DNA of 64,000 nt. Source: Paenibacillus ehimensis NBRC 15659 (lineage in GTDB: Bacteria; Bacillota; Bacilli; Paenibacillales; NBRC-103111). Made by a program: the position numbers and the translations under genes. The stretch's first letter is position 1; each line of letters opens with the position of its first letter. The stretch spans positions 1 to 64,000 of the forward strand of contig NZ_BILX01000010.1 of the NCBI RefSeq assembly GCF_004000785.1. Reading direction: 5' to 3'. Positions 44,665 to 53,003 of this stretch are shown one piece after another. The notes under the pieces were generated by a model. The model searched no databases. It worked only from the letters and a program-made list of their open reading frames with translations, and had not been told where the DNA came from.

Positions 44665-44940
44665 GTGAATTTACAGGATGCGGTGTTCAACTGGCTGCAG
44701 ATCAGCATTGTGGCGGAGGCCCGGCCGGACGACCTGGCCGCTTCGGAAACGAGAGATTTTTTCGAAACCATCCTGAGGGAAGATCATCATCTCGAACGGT
44801 TCGTCCGTACGGCCGACGAAGAGACCTATACCGTGGAGTACGAAGAGGCCGGGGGCGTCCGCCATACGAAAAGGTTCGACCGCGAACTCGCCGAACAGCT
44901 TTTGACGGATATTAACTCTAATCCGAAATACAATGATTGA
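44665..44940 (+). CDS. Hypothetical small protein
   Basis: 91 residues. Begins MNLQDAVFNWLQISIVAEARP, predicted helical, with an antiparallel beta middle (EETYTVEYEEAGGVRHTKRF) and a terminal helix. GTG start; GGGAGGACTGAGG upstream. No family recognised. Translationally close to the preceding hypothetical gene, suggesting a functional pair. Confidence 0.65.
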   Translation: MNLQDAVFNWLQISIVAEARPDDLAASETRDFFETILREDHHLERFVRTADEETYTVEYEEAGGVRHTKRFDRELAEQLLTDINSNPKYND

Positions 44941-45030
44941 CATATAACCTCGTCCGGCGAGATACAATAAAATATCATTGTCCGAAGGGAGTGTCCGTGA
45001 TAACTGCTGGTAGCTGTTACCTGACCCGTA

Positions 45031-45039
45031 TGTTATAAT
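45031..45039 (+). promoter_or_regulatory. Extended -10 promoter of the YlaL-like gene
   Basis: TG-T-TATAAT (45031-45039), 41 bp before the start codon; the -35 region is poor. Confidence 0.55.
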
Positions 45040-45080
45040 GGTCTTAGATTCGGAGACAAACCTTTACAGGAGGGGAACCT

Positions 45081-45533
45081 ATGGCCGAAACGATCACAGC
45101 CTTATCGGAACAGCTCTTCGATCTACTCCAAAAGGATTCGTTTGCTCTCTTGAGCACGATCGATCATGAAACCGGTTCGCCTGCGACAAACGCCATTTCG
45201 TGGCTGTTCGCCAAAGACCGGACGACGGTTCGTTTTGCCGTCGACCAGCGCTCGCGCATTTTGACGAACATCAAGCAGACTCCGCATGTAAATTTGACGG
45301 TCATCGGCGCCGGCTCCGTCTTTGTGCTTTACGGAAGCGCGCGTCAGGTTGCCGAAGCGCTTGACGGGGTTCCGTTCAAGCTGGCTTGCTATGATATTGA
45401 CATTGCTTCGGTTCGCGATGCGATGTTCTACGGAGCACGCATTTCCGTTGCCCCTGAATATGAAAAAACGTACGACAAGCGTGCCGCTGACAAGCTGGAC
45501 ACGCAGGTGTTCGACGCGATGCAAAAAGCCTAA
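45081..45533 (+). CDS. Pyridoxamine 5'-phosphate oxidase-like FMN-binding protein (YlaL-like)
   Basis: 150 residues with a split-barrel flavin fold: FALLSTIDHETGSPATNAISWLFAKDRTTVRFAVDQRSRIL and VNLTVIGAGSVFVLYGSARQV. It corresponds in position and size to B. subtilis YlaL. Strong AGGAGGGGA site. Substrate unknown. Followed by a terminator shared with the convergent lipoprotein gene. Confidence 0.85.
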   Translation: MAETITALSEQLFDLLQKDSFALLSTIDHETGSPATNAISWLFAKDRTTVRFAVDQRSRILTNIKQTPHVNLTVIGAGSVFVLYGSARQVAEALDGVPFKLACYDIDIASVRDAMFYGARISVAPEYEKTYDKRAADKLDTQVFDAMQKA

Positions 45534-45561
45534 GACCGTTAGCTGTCCTAGGCTTTTTTTT
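45524..45561. terminator. Bidirectional terminator
   Basis: AAAAGCCTA-GAC / GTC-TAGGCTTTT stem overlapping the stop codon of the YlaL-like gene, with A-run and T-run. Confidence 0.85.
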
Positions 45562-45605
45562 CCACCTCAAAAGACCGTTACAGCTTGCTGCCCGAAACTT
45601 GCGGA

Positions 45606-46133
45606 TTATCTTTGACCGGGCTGCTGCGGTTGCAGCGGATCGACGTCACGCGGGATCTGCGGAACGATTCTGCCGATAATGGCCGCCATCTCCTCGGCGA
45701 ATCCGTTAATCGTTCTGCCGTTCATCGCTTGCTGCCTGATATTCCACAAGCGCTGGTTTAAATCGATATCCGCGGTTACAAGCGCATCCACGCCGTACGG
45801 ATCTTTTTTGAGCGCCTCCGCGACAGACAGCTTGATCGTTCCGACTTTTGCGCGGTCCATTCCAGGCGGGACGTTGATTCCTACAACGGCTGTATTGCCG
45901 AAGACGACGCAATTGGCGCTCTCGACATTCGGTACGCTCACAGCGATTTGCTCGAGCCTGCTGGCAACGGCGCCGGGGTCCTGAATTTCTTTTTTCTGCG
46001 GTGCTGTTTGCTTCACTTGTACTTGCCGGTTCGGATCGACGCTCTGCGAGGGGGCAGCTCCATTCTTTGGTGCTTGGTTACATCCTGACACGATAACGGA
46101 CATCATCAAGAGGGTCGCGACAAACATTTTCAT
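45606..46133 (-). CDS. YhcN/YlaJ-family sporulation lipoprotein
   Basis: 175-residue lipoprotein. Signal peptide MKMFVATLLMMSVIVSGC with a lipobox Cys. After a Gln/Pro/Lys linker, the YhcN/YlaJ domain: ASRLEQIAVSVPNVESANCVVFGNTAVVGINV and DALVTADIDLNQRLWNI. Homologs are found in spore inner membranes and affect germination. ATG at 46133 is chosen because AAAGGA lies 10 nt upstream and the lipoprotein signal is then of normal length. Divergent from the PIN-PhoH gene across 104 bp. Confidence 0.9.
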   Translation of the reverse strand: MKMFVATLLMMSVIVSGCNQAPKNGAAPSQSVDPNRQVQVKQTAPQKKEIQDPGAVASRLEQIAVSVPNVESANCVVFGNTAVVGINVPPGMDRAKVGTIKLSVAEALKKDPYGVDALVTADIDLNQRLWNIRQQAMNGRTINGFAEEMAAIIGRIVPQIPRDVDPLQPQQPGQR

Positions 46134-46237
46134 CAGTAATCGTTCCTTTCTTTTCGTCATCGGCTTTGGATAGTTTGTCCTGACGGGGAAATTCCTATGT
46201 ATTGAGCCGAACCAAACACCGAACCTGGGAGGGACTC

Positions 46238-47575
46238 ATGATGAAAAAAATTTATGTGCTGGATACCAATGTGCTGCTGCAGGACCCGAACGCAATTTAC
46301 GCTTTTGAAGATAACGACATTATTATTCCGGCGGTCGTATTGGAGGAAATCGACTCCAAGAAACGCAACGCCGACGAACTGGGGCGCAATGCGCGTCAAA
46401 TCTCCCGGATGCTCGACGGGCTCCGCAGCGACGGCCGGCTGTTCGAAGGCATCGGGCTTCCCGGCGGCGGCAGCCTGAAGGTGGAGCTGAACCATCGTAG
46501 CTTCGCGAAGCTGCAGGAAGTGTTCGCCGAAGTGACGAACGACAACCGCATTTTGGCGGTGGCGCTTAATTATTTGCTGGAAGAGAAGGAAAAATCCGAT
46601 CCGAAGCCGGTTATTCTCGTCAGCAAGGACGTGCTCGTCCGGATCAAAGCCGACGTTCTGGGCATTACGGCACAAGATTATTTGACGGACCGGGTCGTGA
46701 ATTTGCCTGGAGACATCTACACCGGGCATTTGACATTGCTGGTACACCCTTCGGTCATCGACGAGTTTTACACGTACCGCTATTTAAACATCCATTCGCT
46801 GCAGCTCGGTTACACGCTTCATCCTCACGAATTCGTCATCCTGAAAGACGAGATGGGCACCAGCAAGTCAGCACTGCTTAAGGTAAATGCCGATGGAAAG
46901 AGGCTCGAGCCGCTCTTCCTCAGCAACGATCCGATCTGGGGGATCGCGGCGCGGAATGCCCAGCAGCGGATGGCGCTGGAGCTTCTGCTTAACGACGATA
47001 TTCCGCTGGTTACGCTGACGGGCAAAGCGGGTACGGGAAAAACGCTTCTGACGCTTGCTGCGGGCTTATTGAAGGTCGAAGACGAAAGGAAGTATAAGAA
47101 GCTGCTGATCGCCCGTCCTGTCGTTCCGATGGGCAAGGACATCGGTTATTTGCCGGGAGAAAAAGAGGAAAAGCTGCGGCCGTGGATGCAGCCCATTTAC
47201 GATAATTTGGAATATTTGTTCGATACGAAGAAACCGGGCGATATCGATAAAATATTGGCGGGGCTTGGCAGCATTCAAGTCGAGGCGCTGACGTACATCC
47301 GCGGGCGGTCCATCCCCGGACAGTTCATCATCATTGACGAAGCGCAGAATCTGTCCAAGCATGAGGTGAAAACGATCGTTTCCCGCGTCGGCGAGGGCAG
47401 CAAGATCGTTCTGCTGGGCGATCCGGAGCAGATCGATCACCCGTATCTGGACGCCTCGAGCAACGGCCTGACGTACGTTGTGGAGCGTTTTAAGGAGCAA
47501 ACGATCAGCGGGCATATCATGCTGGAGCGCGGGGAGCGCTCGCACTTGGCACAGCTTGCCGCCGATTTGCTGTAA
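46238..47575 (+). CDS. PIN-PhoH fusion ATPase/RNase (YlaK-like)
   Basis: 445 residues. N-terminal PIN nuclease domain (YVLDTNVLLQDPNAIYAFEDND, LEEIDSKKRNADELGRNAR, NDNRILAVALNYL), followed by a PhoH ATPase domain with Walker A LTGKAGTGKTLLTLA, VPMGKDIGYLPGEKEEK, Walker B IIIDEAQNLS and LLGDPEQIDHPYLD. Acts on RNA as a toxin-like helicase/nuclease in related proteins. GGGAGGGACTC precedes the tandem ATGs. Distinct from the short PhoH at 17995. Confidence 0.93.
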   Translation: MMKKIYVLDTNVLLQDPNAIYAFEDNDIIIPAVVLEEIDSKKRNADELGRNARQISRMLDGLRSDGRLFEGIGLPGGGSLKVELNHRSFAKLQEVFAEVTNDNRILAVALNYLLEEKEKSDPKPVILVSKDVLVRIKADVLGITAQDYLTDRVVNLPGDIYTGHLTLLVHPSVIDEFYTYRYLNIHSLQLGYTLHPHEFVILKDEMGTSKSALLKVNADGKRLEPLFLSNDPIWGIAARNAQQRMALELLLNDDIPLVTLTGKAGTGKTLLTLAAGLLKVEDERKYKKLLIARPVVPMGKDIGYLPGEKEEKLRPWMQPIYDNLEYLFDTKKPGDIDKILAGLGSIQVEALTYIRGRSIPGQFIIIDEAQNLSKHEVKTIVSRVGEGSKIVLLGDPEQIDHPYLDASSNGLTYVVERFKEQTISGHIMLERGERSHLAQLAADLL

Positions 47576-47581
47576 GGAGAC

Positions 47582-47634
47582 AAAAAACGGTGATGCCAAC
47601 GATACGAAATCGATCGTTGCACCACCGTTTTTTC
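47582..47634. terminator. Strong bidirectional terminator
   Basis: AAAAAACGGTG...CAACGAT / ATCGTTG...CACCGTTTTTT, two stacked stems between converging genes. Confidence 0.9.
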
Positions 47635-47669
47635 GTTGGGTTGTATAGACAGCTTCAGCATCTCCGGTT

Positions 47670-48212
47670 TTACCCCTGCGGACAATAAATCCATTCCGCG
47701 ACGCCGCCGTAGGCGCGGGCAATGCCTTCCGCAAGCTCGGCCAGCTGGGCTTCGATGACGAAGGCAGAGCCGCCTCCCGGCTCCGGCCAAGCTGCAAGCA
47801 AATGCTCCTCAAGCTGCGCCTCCGCCTGCCGCGGCTCGAAGGCTCGCCCGAGCGGACCGTTCGTATCCGCCGCGGCCCGCAGCCGGAATACGGCGACGAG
47901 ATCCGCATACAGGTAAACGTTCTCGAGGCGGCTTACAAAGCCATAATCGCCGAAGGCGGGATACGTCGTTACCGGAGTCGGCAGCAGCAGCACGTTTAGC
48001 TCCTCGGACGGAATGGCATATTGCTCCAAAATAGGCCTGAGCTGCTCCAGCTCTTCACGGGACGAAAAAATCATCAGCTCCTTGTCGCGGTCGAACAAGG
48101 CAGTGTTTCCAGCCAACGCTTTGACAATTTGGGCATAATAGCCGGCACGCCGGGTATCGGGCATATCCAGGGCTGCCGCATATTTGAGAACGGGTTCCGT
48201 CAACGTCTTCAC
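47670..48212 (-). CDS. Hypothetical conserved protein
   Basis: 180 residues, soluble, acidic. No known motif seen. Contains KELMIFSSREELEQLRPIL and LENVYLYADLVAVFRLRAA. Starts with GTG, GAGGAGC upstream. It is the last gene of a minus-strand cluster with the coiled-coil protein and lipoprotein; 35 bp separates it from the next gene. Confidence 0.65.
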   Translation of the reverse strand: MKTLTEPVLKYAAALDMPDTRRAGYYAQIVKALAGNTALFDRDKELMIFSSREELEQLRPILEQYAIPSEELNVLLLPTPVTTYPAFGDYGFVSRLENVYLYADLVAVFRLRAAADTNGPLGRAFEPRQAEAQLEEHLLAAWPEPGGGSAFVIEAQLAELAEGIARAYGGVAEWIYCPQG

Positions 48213-48247
48213 GCTCCTCTTCTTCGGGCGGCCCTAGCTTTGGACAT

Positions 48248-49363
48248 TTATAAGGCCAGCTTCAGCATAATGCTTAACTTGCCTTCCTCCAGCCGGACGC
48301 CGGTTACCTGCAAAAACGAGGCGATGTTTTGGGGGTAGATCCCCAGATCAAAGCTTTTTTCGAATTCCTCCACTGTGGTGGACGGCAGGGAAAAGCCGTT
48401 AAACTGCATTTCCAAAATTCGGAACCGGATGAACGGTTTGCTTGTTCCGTCGTCCAGCGTGGCCATCTCGTAGCTGCCCCGGATCATGACGGCAATATCG
48501 CCTTCCTGCCCGGAGGCCGATACTTGATCGGGATAGAAGTGAAACGTCAGATTGCGGAAGCGCTCGTTTTTTTTACGCAAAAAGTCGTTCAGCTCGCCGT
48601 CCGTCATCTGAAACGTATAGTTTACCCCGTTCATGACCAGATTGCCGTTCTTGTTCTTGCCGTCGCCGGACGTCACCAGCTCGGGAAGCTGCTGCATCGC
48701 GCCCGCAAGCGCTTGGAAGTACGTCTTGAACAGGGGGATGCCCTTGTCCTCCCACAGCTTGTTGAGCTCGAGCATCTGCTGCTGAAGCAGCGCTGCTTGC
48801 TCCTTGCTATCGGCTAACTGATCGTCCACTTCTTTCTGAAGCGCGGCAAGCTGTTCCCGCTGCTGCAAATAACGCTCTTTCGTCCGCTGCAGGGAGGCGT
48901 GGGCTTCGGCCAGCTCTTTTTTGACCGCGGCCAGCCGCTGCCATGCATCCGTATGACGCTGCAGCGCTTGTTTATCGTTGCGCAGAATCATTTGCAGATA
49001 GTCGAGCACCGAAACCGCATCGGAGAACGAACCGACGGAGAACAGCAGCGCCCACAGCGTATCGCGGTCGCCCATGTAATAAGAGCGGACGACTTTGGCG
49101 GCGTGTATCTTGGCCTCGCTTGTGGAATGCTCCGCTTCGCGGATTTGCCGCTCGGCGCGCAGCATCTGCGCCTGGAGCTTGATTTCCTGGTCGGCGATGC
49201 GGATCAGCTCCTGATCGATCTCATAGATGGTAAGACCTTTCTGCAGCAAGCTTCTGTCCGCTTGTCCGCTCTCCGCATAAGCGGAATAGGGCCACAAGGC
49301 GGATAAACATCCGTATACCGAGAAAAGCGCAAGGATAGCCCATTGGCGTATATTCACACGCAT
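48248..49363 (-). CDS. Secreted coiled-coil protein (CwlO/PcsB N-domain-like)
   Basis: 371 residues. Signal peptide (WAILALFSVYGCLSALWPYSAYA). Residues about 40-215 are strongly coiled coil, with the sequence VVRSYYMGDRDTLWALLFSVGSFSDAVSVLDYLQMILRND typical of the PcsB/CwlO coiled-coil domain that interacts with FtsEX. The C-terminal about 150 residues form a separate beta-rich domain (MNGVNYTFQMTDGELNDFL, IRFRILEMQFNGFSLP), not an NlpC/P60 or other peptidoglycan hydrolase domain. GGGAGGG precedes the ATG. Possibly a regulatory partner rather than an enzyme. Confidence 0.8.
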   Translation of the reverse strand: MRVNIRQWAILALFSVYGCLSALWPYSAYAESGQADRSLLQKGLTIYEIDQELIRIADQEIKLQAQMLRAERQIREAEHSTSEAKIHAAKVVRSYYMGDRDTLWALLFSVGSFSDAVSVLDYLQMILRNDKQALQRHTDAWQRLAAVKKELAEAHASLQRTKERYLQQREQLAALQKEVDDQLADSKEQAALLQQQMLELNKLWEDKGIPLFKTYFQALAGAMQQLPELVTSGDGKNKNGNLVMNGVNYTFQMTDGELNDFLRKKNERFRNLTFHFYPDQVSASGQEGDIAVMIRGSYEMATLDDGTSKPFIRFRILEMQFNGFSLPSTTVEEFEKSFDLGIYPQNIASFLQVTGVRLEEGKLSIMLKLAL

Positions 49364-49416
49364 GTCCCTCCCGTCCTTTCAACTAAAGATTATCATAGGA
49401 ATGGGAAAAACATGAC

Positions 49417-49446
49417 AAAAAAATTCCACGGCGCTGTGCCATGGAA
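49417..49446 (-). terminator. Terminator of the lipoprotein gene
   Basis: Minus strand TTCCATGGC / GCCGTGGAA stem followed by T7. Confidence 0.85.
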
Positions 49447-49460
49447 GGGCTTCCGTCACG

Positions 49461-50405
49461 TTACTTTTTGCCCGCTTGAGGCTTAGGGAGCAATCGTAAA
49501 ATGTCTTCCGCATGTTTTACCTGCTTCGGCGTTTCTTTTGTAAAGGCAGGCGTCTGATTGATCTCTTGCACCTTGTACGTCCATTCCACGCTGTTTTTCG
49601 CATTGTTTCCGCCCTCGACCGAAAAATACAGCTTTCCGGTTTGCTCGCGGATAAAGCCTTGATTGTCGATCAGGATACTTAGCGTTGTAGGAGCTTCGAT
49701 CTTGATCCGCTCCAGCGATGTTTTCCATTCCTCGGTTTGTCCCGTTCCGCTCAATCCGCTGGTCATCAGCTCGTTAAGCACGGACGGCAGTGCGGTTGCA
49801 AAATACTTACCTGCCTCCTGCTTGTTCTTGTCCGTCACCGTAAGCGTAATGCGTTTCGCCGGTTCGCCGTCGGCAAGCTTTTCGTCCTTGCTGCCGGGCT
49901 CCAGCCAGTTCGGGTTGACCCCTTCCAGCAGCTTGCCGGTAAGGGACGCGCTCAGCCTTCCGGTGCTCTTGAGCTTGTCCGCTTGCTTGTCCAGCGGAAG
50001 CATCAAATATTCGTCCGCCTTCGTAATGGCTGGCATCTGCAGATACATTTTGTTATCTTTAAGAAGAAACGGCAGTTCGATGGGCGAGACGGCGCCTTTC
50101 GGCGTTAGTTTGACCGAAGCTTCCATTCGGACCGGATCTGCGAGTGAGACGAGCCCGCTGTAGTCGAATTTGCTTTCTTTGACCAGACCGAGCAAAGCGG
50201 CAGTTACCGGTTGCGAGCCCGAAAATAACGAAGCGTCCAGCTTCAGCTCTGCTTCCCCGGAATATCGGTAGCTTTGGATTTGCTCCTGCTTGGCGACCGC
50301 TTGCATCAAATCCTGCTTCACCTGCTGATGATCGGTGCAGGCGGACGTGAGCAGAACGGTGCAGCTTATAAGCGCCGCGCAGAAGATGGTTCGTGGTTTA
50401 AACAA
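49461..50405 (-). CDS. Lipoprotein of unknown function
   Basis: 314 residues. MFKPRTIFCAALISCTVLLTSAC is a lipoprotein signal. The rest is a beta-rich domain with hydrophilic loops (SYRYSGEAELKLDASLF, PIELPFLLKDNKMYLQMPAI, VEWTYKVQEINQTP), reminiscent of LolA/LprG-like lipid-carrier folds, but I cannot assign it. Starts with TTG behind GAGAGGAAG. A terminator directly follows. Confidence 0.75.
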   Translation of the reverse strand: MFKPRTIFCAALISCTVLLTSACTDHQQVKQDLMQAVAKQEQIQSYRYSGEAELKLDASLFSGSQPVTAALLGLVKESKFDYSGLVSLADPVRMEASVKLTPKGAVSPIELPFLLKDNKMYLQMPAITKADEYLMLPLDKQADKLKSTGRLSASLTGKLLEGVNPNWLEPGSKDEKLADGEPAKRITLTVTDKNKQEAGKYFATALPSVLNELMTSGLSGTGQTEEWKTSLERIKIEAPTTLSILIDNQGFIREQTGKLYFSVEGGNNAKNSVEWTYKVQEINQTPAFTKETPKQVKHAEDILRLLPKPQAGKK

Positions 50406-50494
50406 GGCTCTGCTTCCTCTCCTATTTTTCTCATCCTATTATAGCGAGTGGGGGCGGTTTTGTCTTTAGTAATTTGGCGAGAGGCGGTAGGCGC

Positions 50495-51622
50495 ATGAGA
50501 ACAGAGCAGGCGAGCGATTCCCCGCTGCTGCAAGTGATACGGGAACGGATTGAAAGACAGCAGGACCGGGCGATTTCGTTCCGGGACTACATGGATTTAT
50601 GCTTGTATCATCCGGGCTTGGGCTATTATATGAATTCGAATCGAAAAATCGGCCGTACGGGCGATTTTTATACGAGCGCTTCGGTCGGCAGCGTGCTTGG
50701 CGACATGCTGGCGGCCTACCTTCGAAGCTTTGCGGAAACGCGGACCGGCGATATCTGCCTAACGGAGTGGGGAGGGGGCGACGGTGCATTAGCCAGGCAA
50801 ATGCTTGACGCGATCTGGCGCGGCTCGCCGGAGCTGTATGGGCGGCTGCGCTTTATCAGCGTCGAAAAAAGCCCGATCCACCGGGGCCTTCAGGCGGAAG
50901 CGCTAGCGCCTCATACAGGGCTTGTGAGCTATTACACGGCCGAGGAGTGGCACGCGGCCGGTCCTTGGCACAACACGCTGGTGTTTTCCAACGAGCTGCC
51001 GGACGCTTTTCCCGTTCACCGGATCGTTAGCCGTGAAGCCGGATGGCGCGAAATTCGGGTCGGCTGGGATCATGAACGGAAATGTCTGACGGAGGTGGAA
51101 GGGCCGATATCCGGAGGCGGGCTTGAAGACTTTATCCGCAAGGAAGCCATTCCGCCGAGAACGGGACAGCGGTTCGAAGTCAATTTGGACGCGCTGCGCT
51201 GGCTTCGGGCGGTTGCCGGAAGCTTGGGAAGCGGCAGCATGCTGCTGACGATCGACTACGGGCACGAGCGGGAAGAGCTGTACGCTCCGCACCGGATGAA
51301 CGGAACGCTGCTGTGCTACCGGAAGCATCAGGCTTCCGATACGCCGCTGCAGTTCCCTGGCGAACAGGATATGACCGCCCATGTCAATTTCAGCGCGTTG
51401 ATGGATGCCGGGAAGGAAGCGGGGCTGGAGTCTTCTGGCTTGCTGACCCAGAAGCAATTTTTGCTGGAGCAGGGCCTGCTTGACGAGCTGAGCGATCATG
51501 ATGCCCGGGACCCGTTCTCGCCGCAGGCCCGGCGCAACCGGGCCATTCGGCAGCTGCTTCTCAGCGACCGGATGAGCGAGCTGTTCAAGGTGTTGATTCA
51601 AAAAAAAGGCGAACCGCGCTGA
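50495..51622 (+). CDS. MidA-like SAM-dependent methyltransferase (DUF185)
   Basis: 375 residues. DUF185/NDUFAF7-MidA family: ISFRDYMDLCLYHPGLGYYM, IGRTGDFYTSASVGSVLGDMLA, EWGGGDGALARQ (SAM-binding), LVFSNELPDAFPVHR and LTIDYGHEREELYAPHRMNGTLLCYRKH. ATG at 50495 has AGGCGG 8 nt upstream; a TTG seven codons earlier is less likely. Protein arginine methylation in the family; the bacterial substrate is unknown. Confidence 0.9.
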   Translation: MRTEQASDSPLLQVIRERIERQQDRAISFRDYMDLCLYHPGLGYYMNSNRKIGRTGDFYTSASVGSVLGDMLAAYLRSFAETRTGDICLTEWGGGDGALARQMLDAIWRGSPELYGRLRFISVEKSPIHRGLQAEALAPHTGLVSYYTAEEWHAAGPWHNTLVFSNELPDAFPVHRIVSREAGWREIRVGWDHERKCLTEVEGPISGGGLEDFIRKEAIPPRTGQRFEVNLDALRWLRAVAGSLGSGSMLLTIDYGHEREELYAPHRMNGTLLCYRKHQASDTPLQFPGEQDMTAHVNFSALMDAGKEAGLESSGLLTQKQFLLEQGLLDELSDHDARDPFSPQARRNRAIRQLLLSDRMSELFKVLIQKKGEPR

Positions 51623-51644
51623 AGCTTGCGGTTCGCCTTTCTTG
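51604..51644 (+). terminator. Terminator overlapping the methyltransferase stop codon
   Basis: AAAGGCGAACCGC / GCGGTTCGCCTTT perfect 13-bp stem, with the TGA stop in the loop. T-rich on the right and A-rich on the left, so it also serves the convergent DUF2626 gene. Confidence 0.9.
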
Positions 51645-51681
51645 TCTCCGTATTCGCTTACGTTTTTTCGGACCGGCAGGT

Positions 51682-51912
51682 TTAGATGGACATTTTGAAA
51701 AATGACCAGTAGGTAAACCCTGTAAACGAAACAATCATGTACCCCCAGAAAATCAATATGTAGGCACGTTCGGACAATTTCATGTATCCTAACAGCGTGA
51801 AAATCGCCGTCTGGGCGAAAAAGATGAGCGCCATCGGAATGAAGTCGCCGGCTAACGCCATGAGCCCGATTACAAGCGTCCAGAAGCCGAGAACGCGAAA
51901 CATGCGATCCAT
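51682..51912 (-). CDS. DUF2626 small membrane protein (YqgY-like)
   Basis: 76 residues with two to three transmembrane helices: MDRMFRVLGFWTLVIGLMAL start, then IPMALIFFAQTAIFTLLGYM and YILIFWGYMIVSFTGFTYW. Matches the DUF2626 family of Bacillales by start and length. GAGAGGGGG precedes the ATG. Function unknown. Confidence 0.85.
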   Translation of the reverse strand: MDRMFRVLGFWTLVIGLMALAGDFIPMALIFFAQTAIFTLLGYMKLSERAYILIFWGYMIVSFTGFTYWSFFKMSI

Positions 51913-52067
51913 CCTGTATCCCCCTCTCTTTGGTCACGATCGATACATACGTACTATCCAACATTATAGCGAAAGCCTTCCTGCGTGTAAACGCCCAATC
52001 CGTGACGAAATTTAGTCAATTTTTTAGCCCTTCGCATCATATCGTTGCCTAAATCCGCCCAAACGAT

Positions 52068-52094
52068 GTATGACCGCCTTGAAAATTGGCAATA
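52068..52094 (+). promoter_or_regulatory. Sigma-F-like promoter for the RsfA-type gene
   Basis: -35 GTATG (52068-52072), 15-bp spacer, -10 GGCAATA (52088-52094). The B. subtilis forespore sigma-F pattern is GTATA-N15-GGCAATA. It lies about 120 bp upstream of a RsfA-family gene, which is under sigma-F control in B. subtilis. Confidence 0.55.
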
Positions 52095-52214
52095 CAAATT
52101 ACTAGAAAAGTATTCTATGAACTCTACCATGGGCATAGAGATAAAGTAACGCAGCATTTTATGCATCACGAACATAGATGCGGATGAACCTATTGGGGTT
52201 AGGAGGACGGCTTG

Positions 52215-52865
52215 ATGACGGCAATCAGACAAGACGCTTGGAGCGAGGAAGACGATTTGATATTGGCGGAGGTGACGTTAAGACATATTCGCGAAGGAAG
52301 CACGCAGCTGTCCGCTTTCGAAGAAGTGGGCGAAAAAATAGGTAGAACCGCGGCTGCATGCGGCTTCCGCTGGAACAGCTTCGTCCGCAAGAAATACGAG
52401 GCGGCGATTCAGATCGCCAAAGCGCAGCGCCAAAAAAGGAACCAGCACCGCAAGCATGCGAGCGCGTTCGCATCCGTTGCGGGCAGCGGCATGGGCGGCC
52501 CTTTGGCCTCGGAAAGCGCGGTGCGCAGCGACGGTATCGTGGAAGAGTTGTCGATTGACGCCGTTATCCGCTTCCTGCGGCAGTGGAAAGGAAGCTATCA
52601 GGAAATGGTCCGGCACGTAAGGCAGCTTGAAAAGGAGCTGAACGAAAAGCAGGATGAGCTTGAACGGCTGCGCAGCCTCAACGACGAGCTAAGCCGGCAG
52701 GTCAGCGACGTTTCGACCGATTACCGCGTCGTGAACGACGACTACAAAGCGCTCATCCAGATTATGGACCGGGCCCGCAAGCTTGCTTTTCTGGCAGAGG
52801 AAGAAGAGGAAAGCAAAACGCGCTTTAAAATGGATGAAAACGGGAATCTGGAGCGGATCGAATAA
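52215..52865 (+). CDS. RsfA-family prespore transcription regulator (YlbO-like)
   Basis: 216 residues. N-terminal Myb/SANT-like DNA-binding segment [54 protein letters not shown], then a linker and a coiled coil ([32 protein letters not shown]). ATG at 52215 is chosen with AGGAGG 8 nt upstream; a TTG one codon earlier is possible. RsfA fine-tunes forespore gene expression in B. subtilis. Gene order with panE downstream is as in ylbO-ylbQ. Confidence 0.92.
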   Translation: MTAIRQDAWSEEDDLILAEVTLRHIREGSTQLSAFEEVGEKIGRTAAACGFRWNSFVRKKYEAAIQIAKAQRQKRNQHRKHASAFASVAGSGMGGPLASESAVRSDGIVEELSIDAVIRFLRQWKGSYQEMVRHVRQLEKELNEKQDELERLRSLNDELSRQVSDVSTDYRVVNDDYKALIQIMDRARKLAFLAEEEEESKTRFKMDENGNLERIE

Positions 52866-52893
52866 CCGGAACCGTCACATAAAAAGACAGGAG

Positions 52894-52939
52894 AAACCCC
52901 CGAGTCGGGCTGCCATCAGCACCCGTTCCGGGGTTTTTG
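52894..52939 (+). terminator. Terminator after the RsfA-type gene
   Basis: AAACCCCcGA / tCcGGGGTTTTT stem (52894-52937) with an inner GGG/CCC pair and a T-run. Confidence 0.8.
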
Positions 52940-52958
52940 TGCGTGTCCCGCATGTTTT

Positions 52959-52967
52959 TGCTATGAT
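52959..52967 (+). promoter_or_regulatory. Extended -10 promoter of panE
   Basis: TG-C-TATGAT (52959-52967), 37 bp before the panE start. -35 poor. Confidence 0.5.
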
Positions 52968-53003
52968 AGACTGAACAAACTTTTCATGCAAGGGGGAGAG
53001 AAG

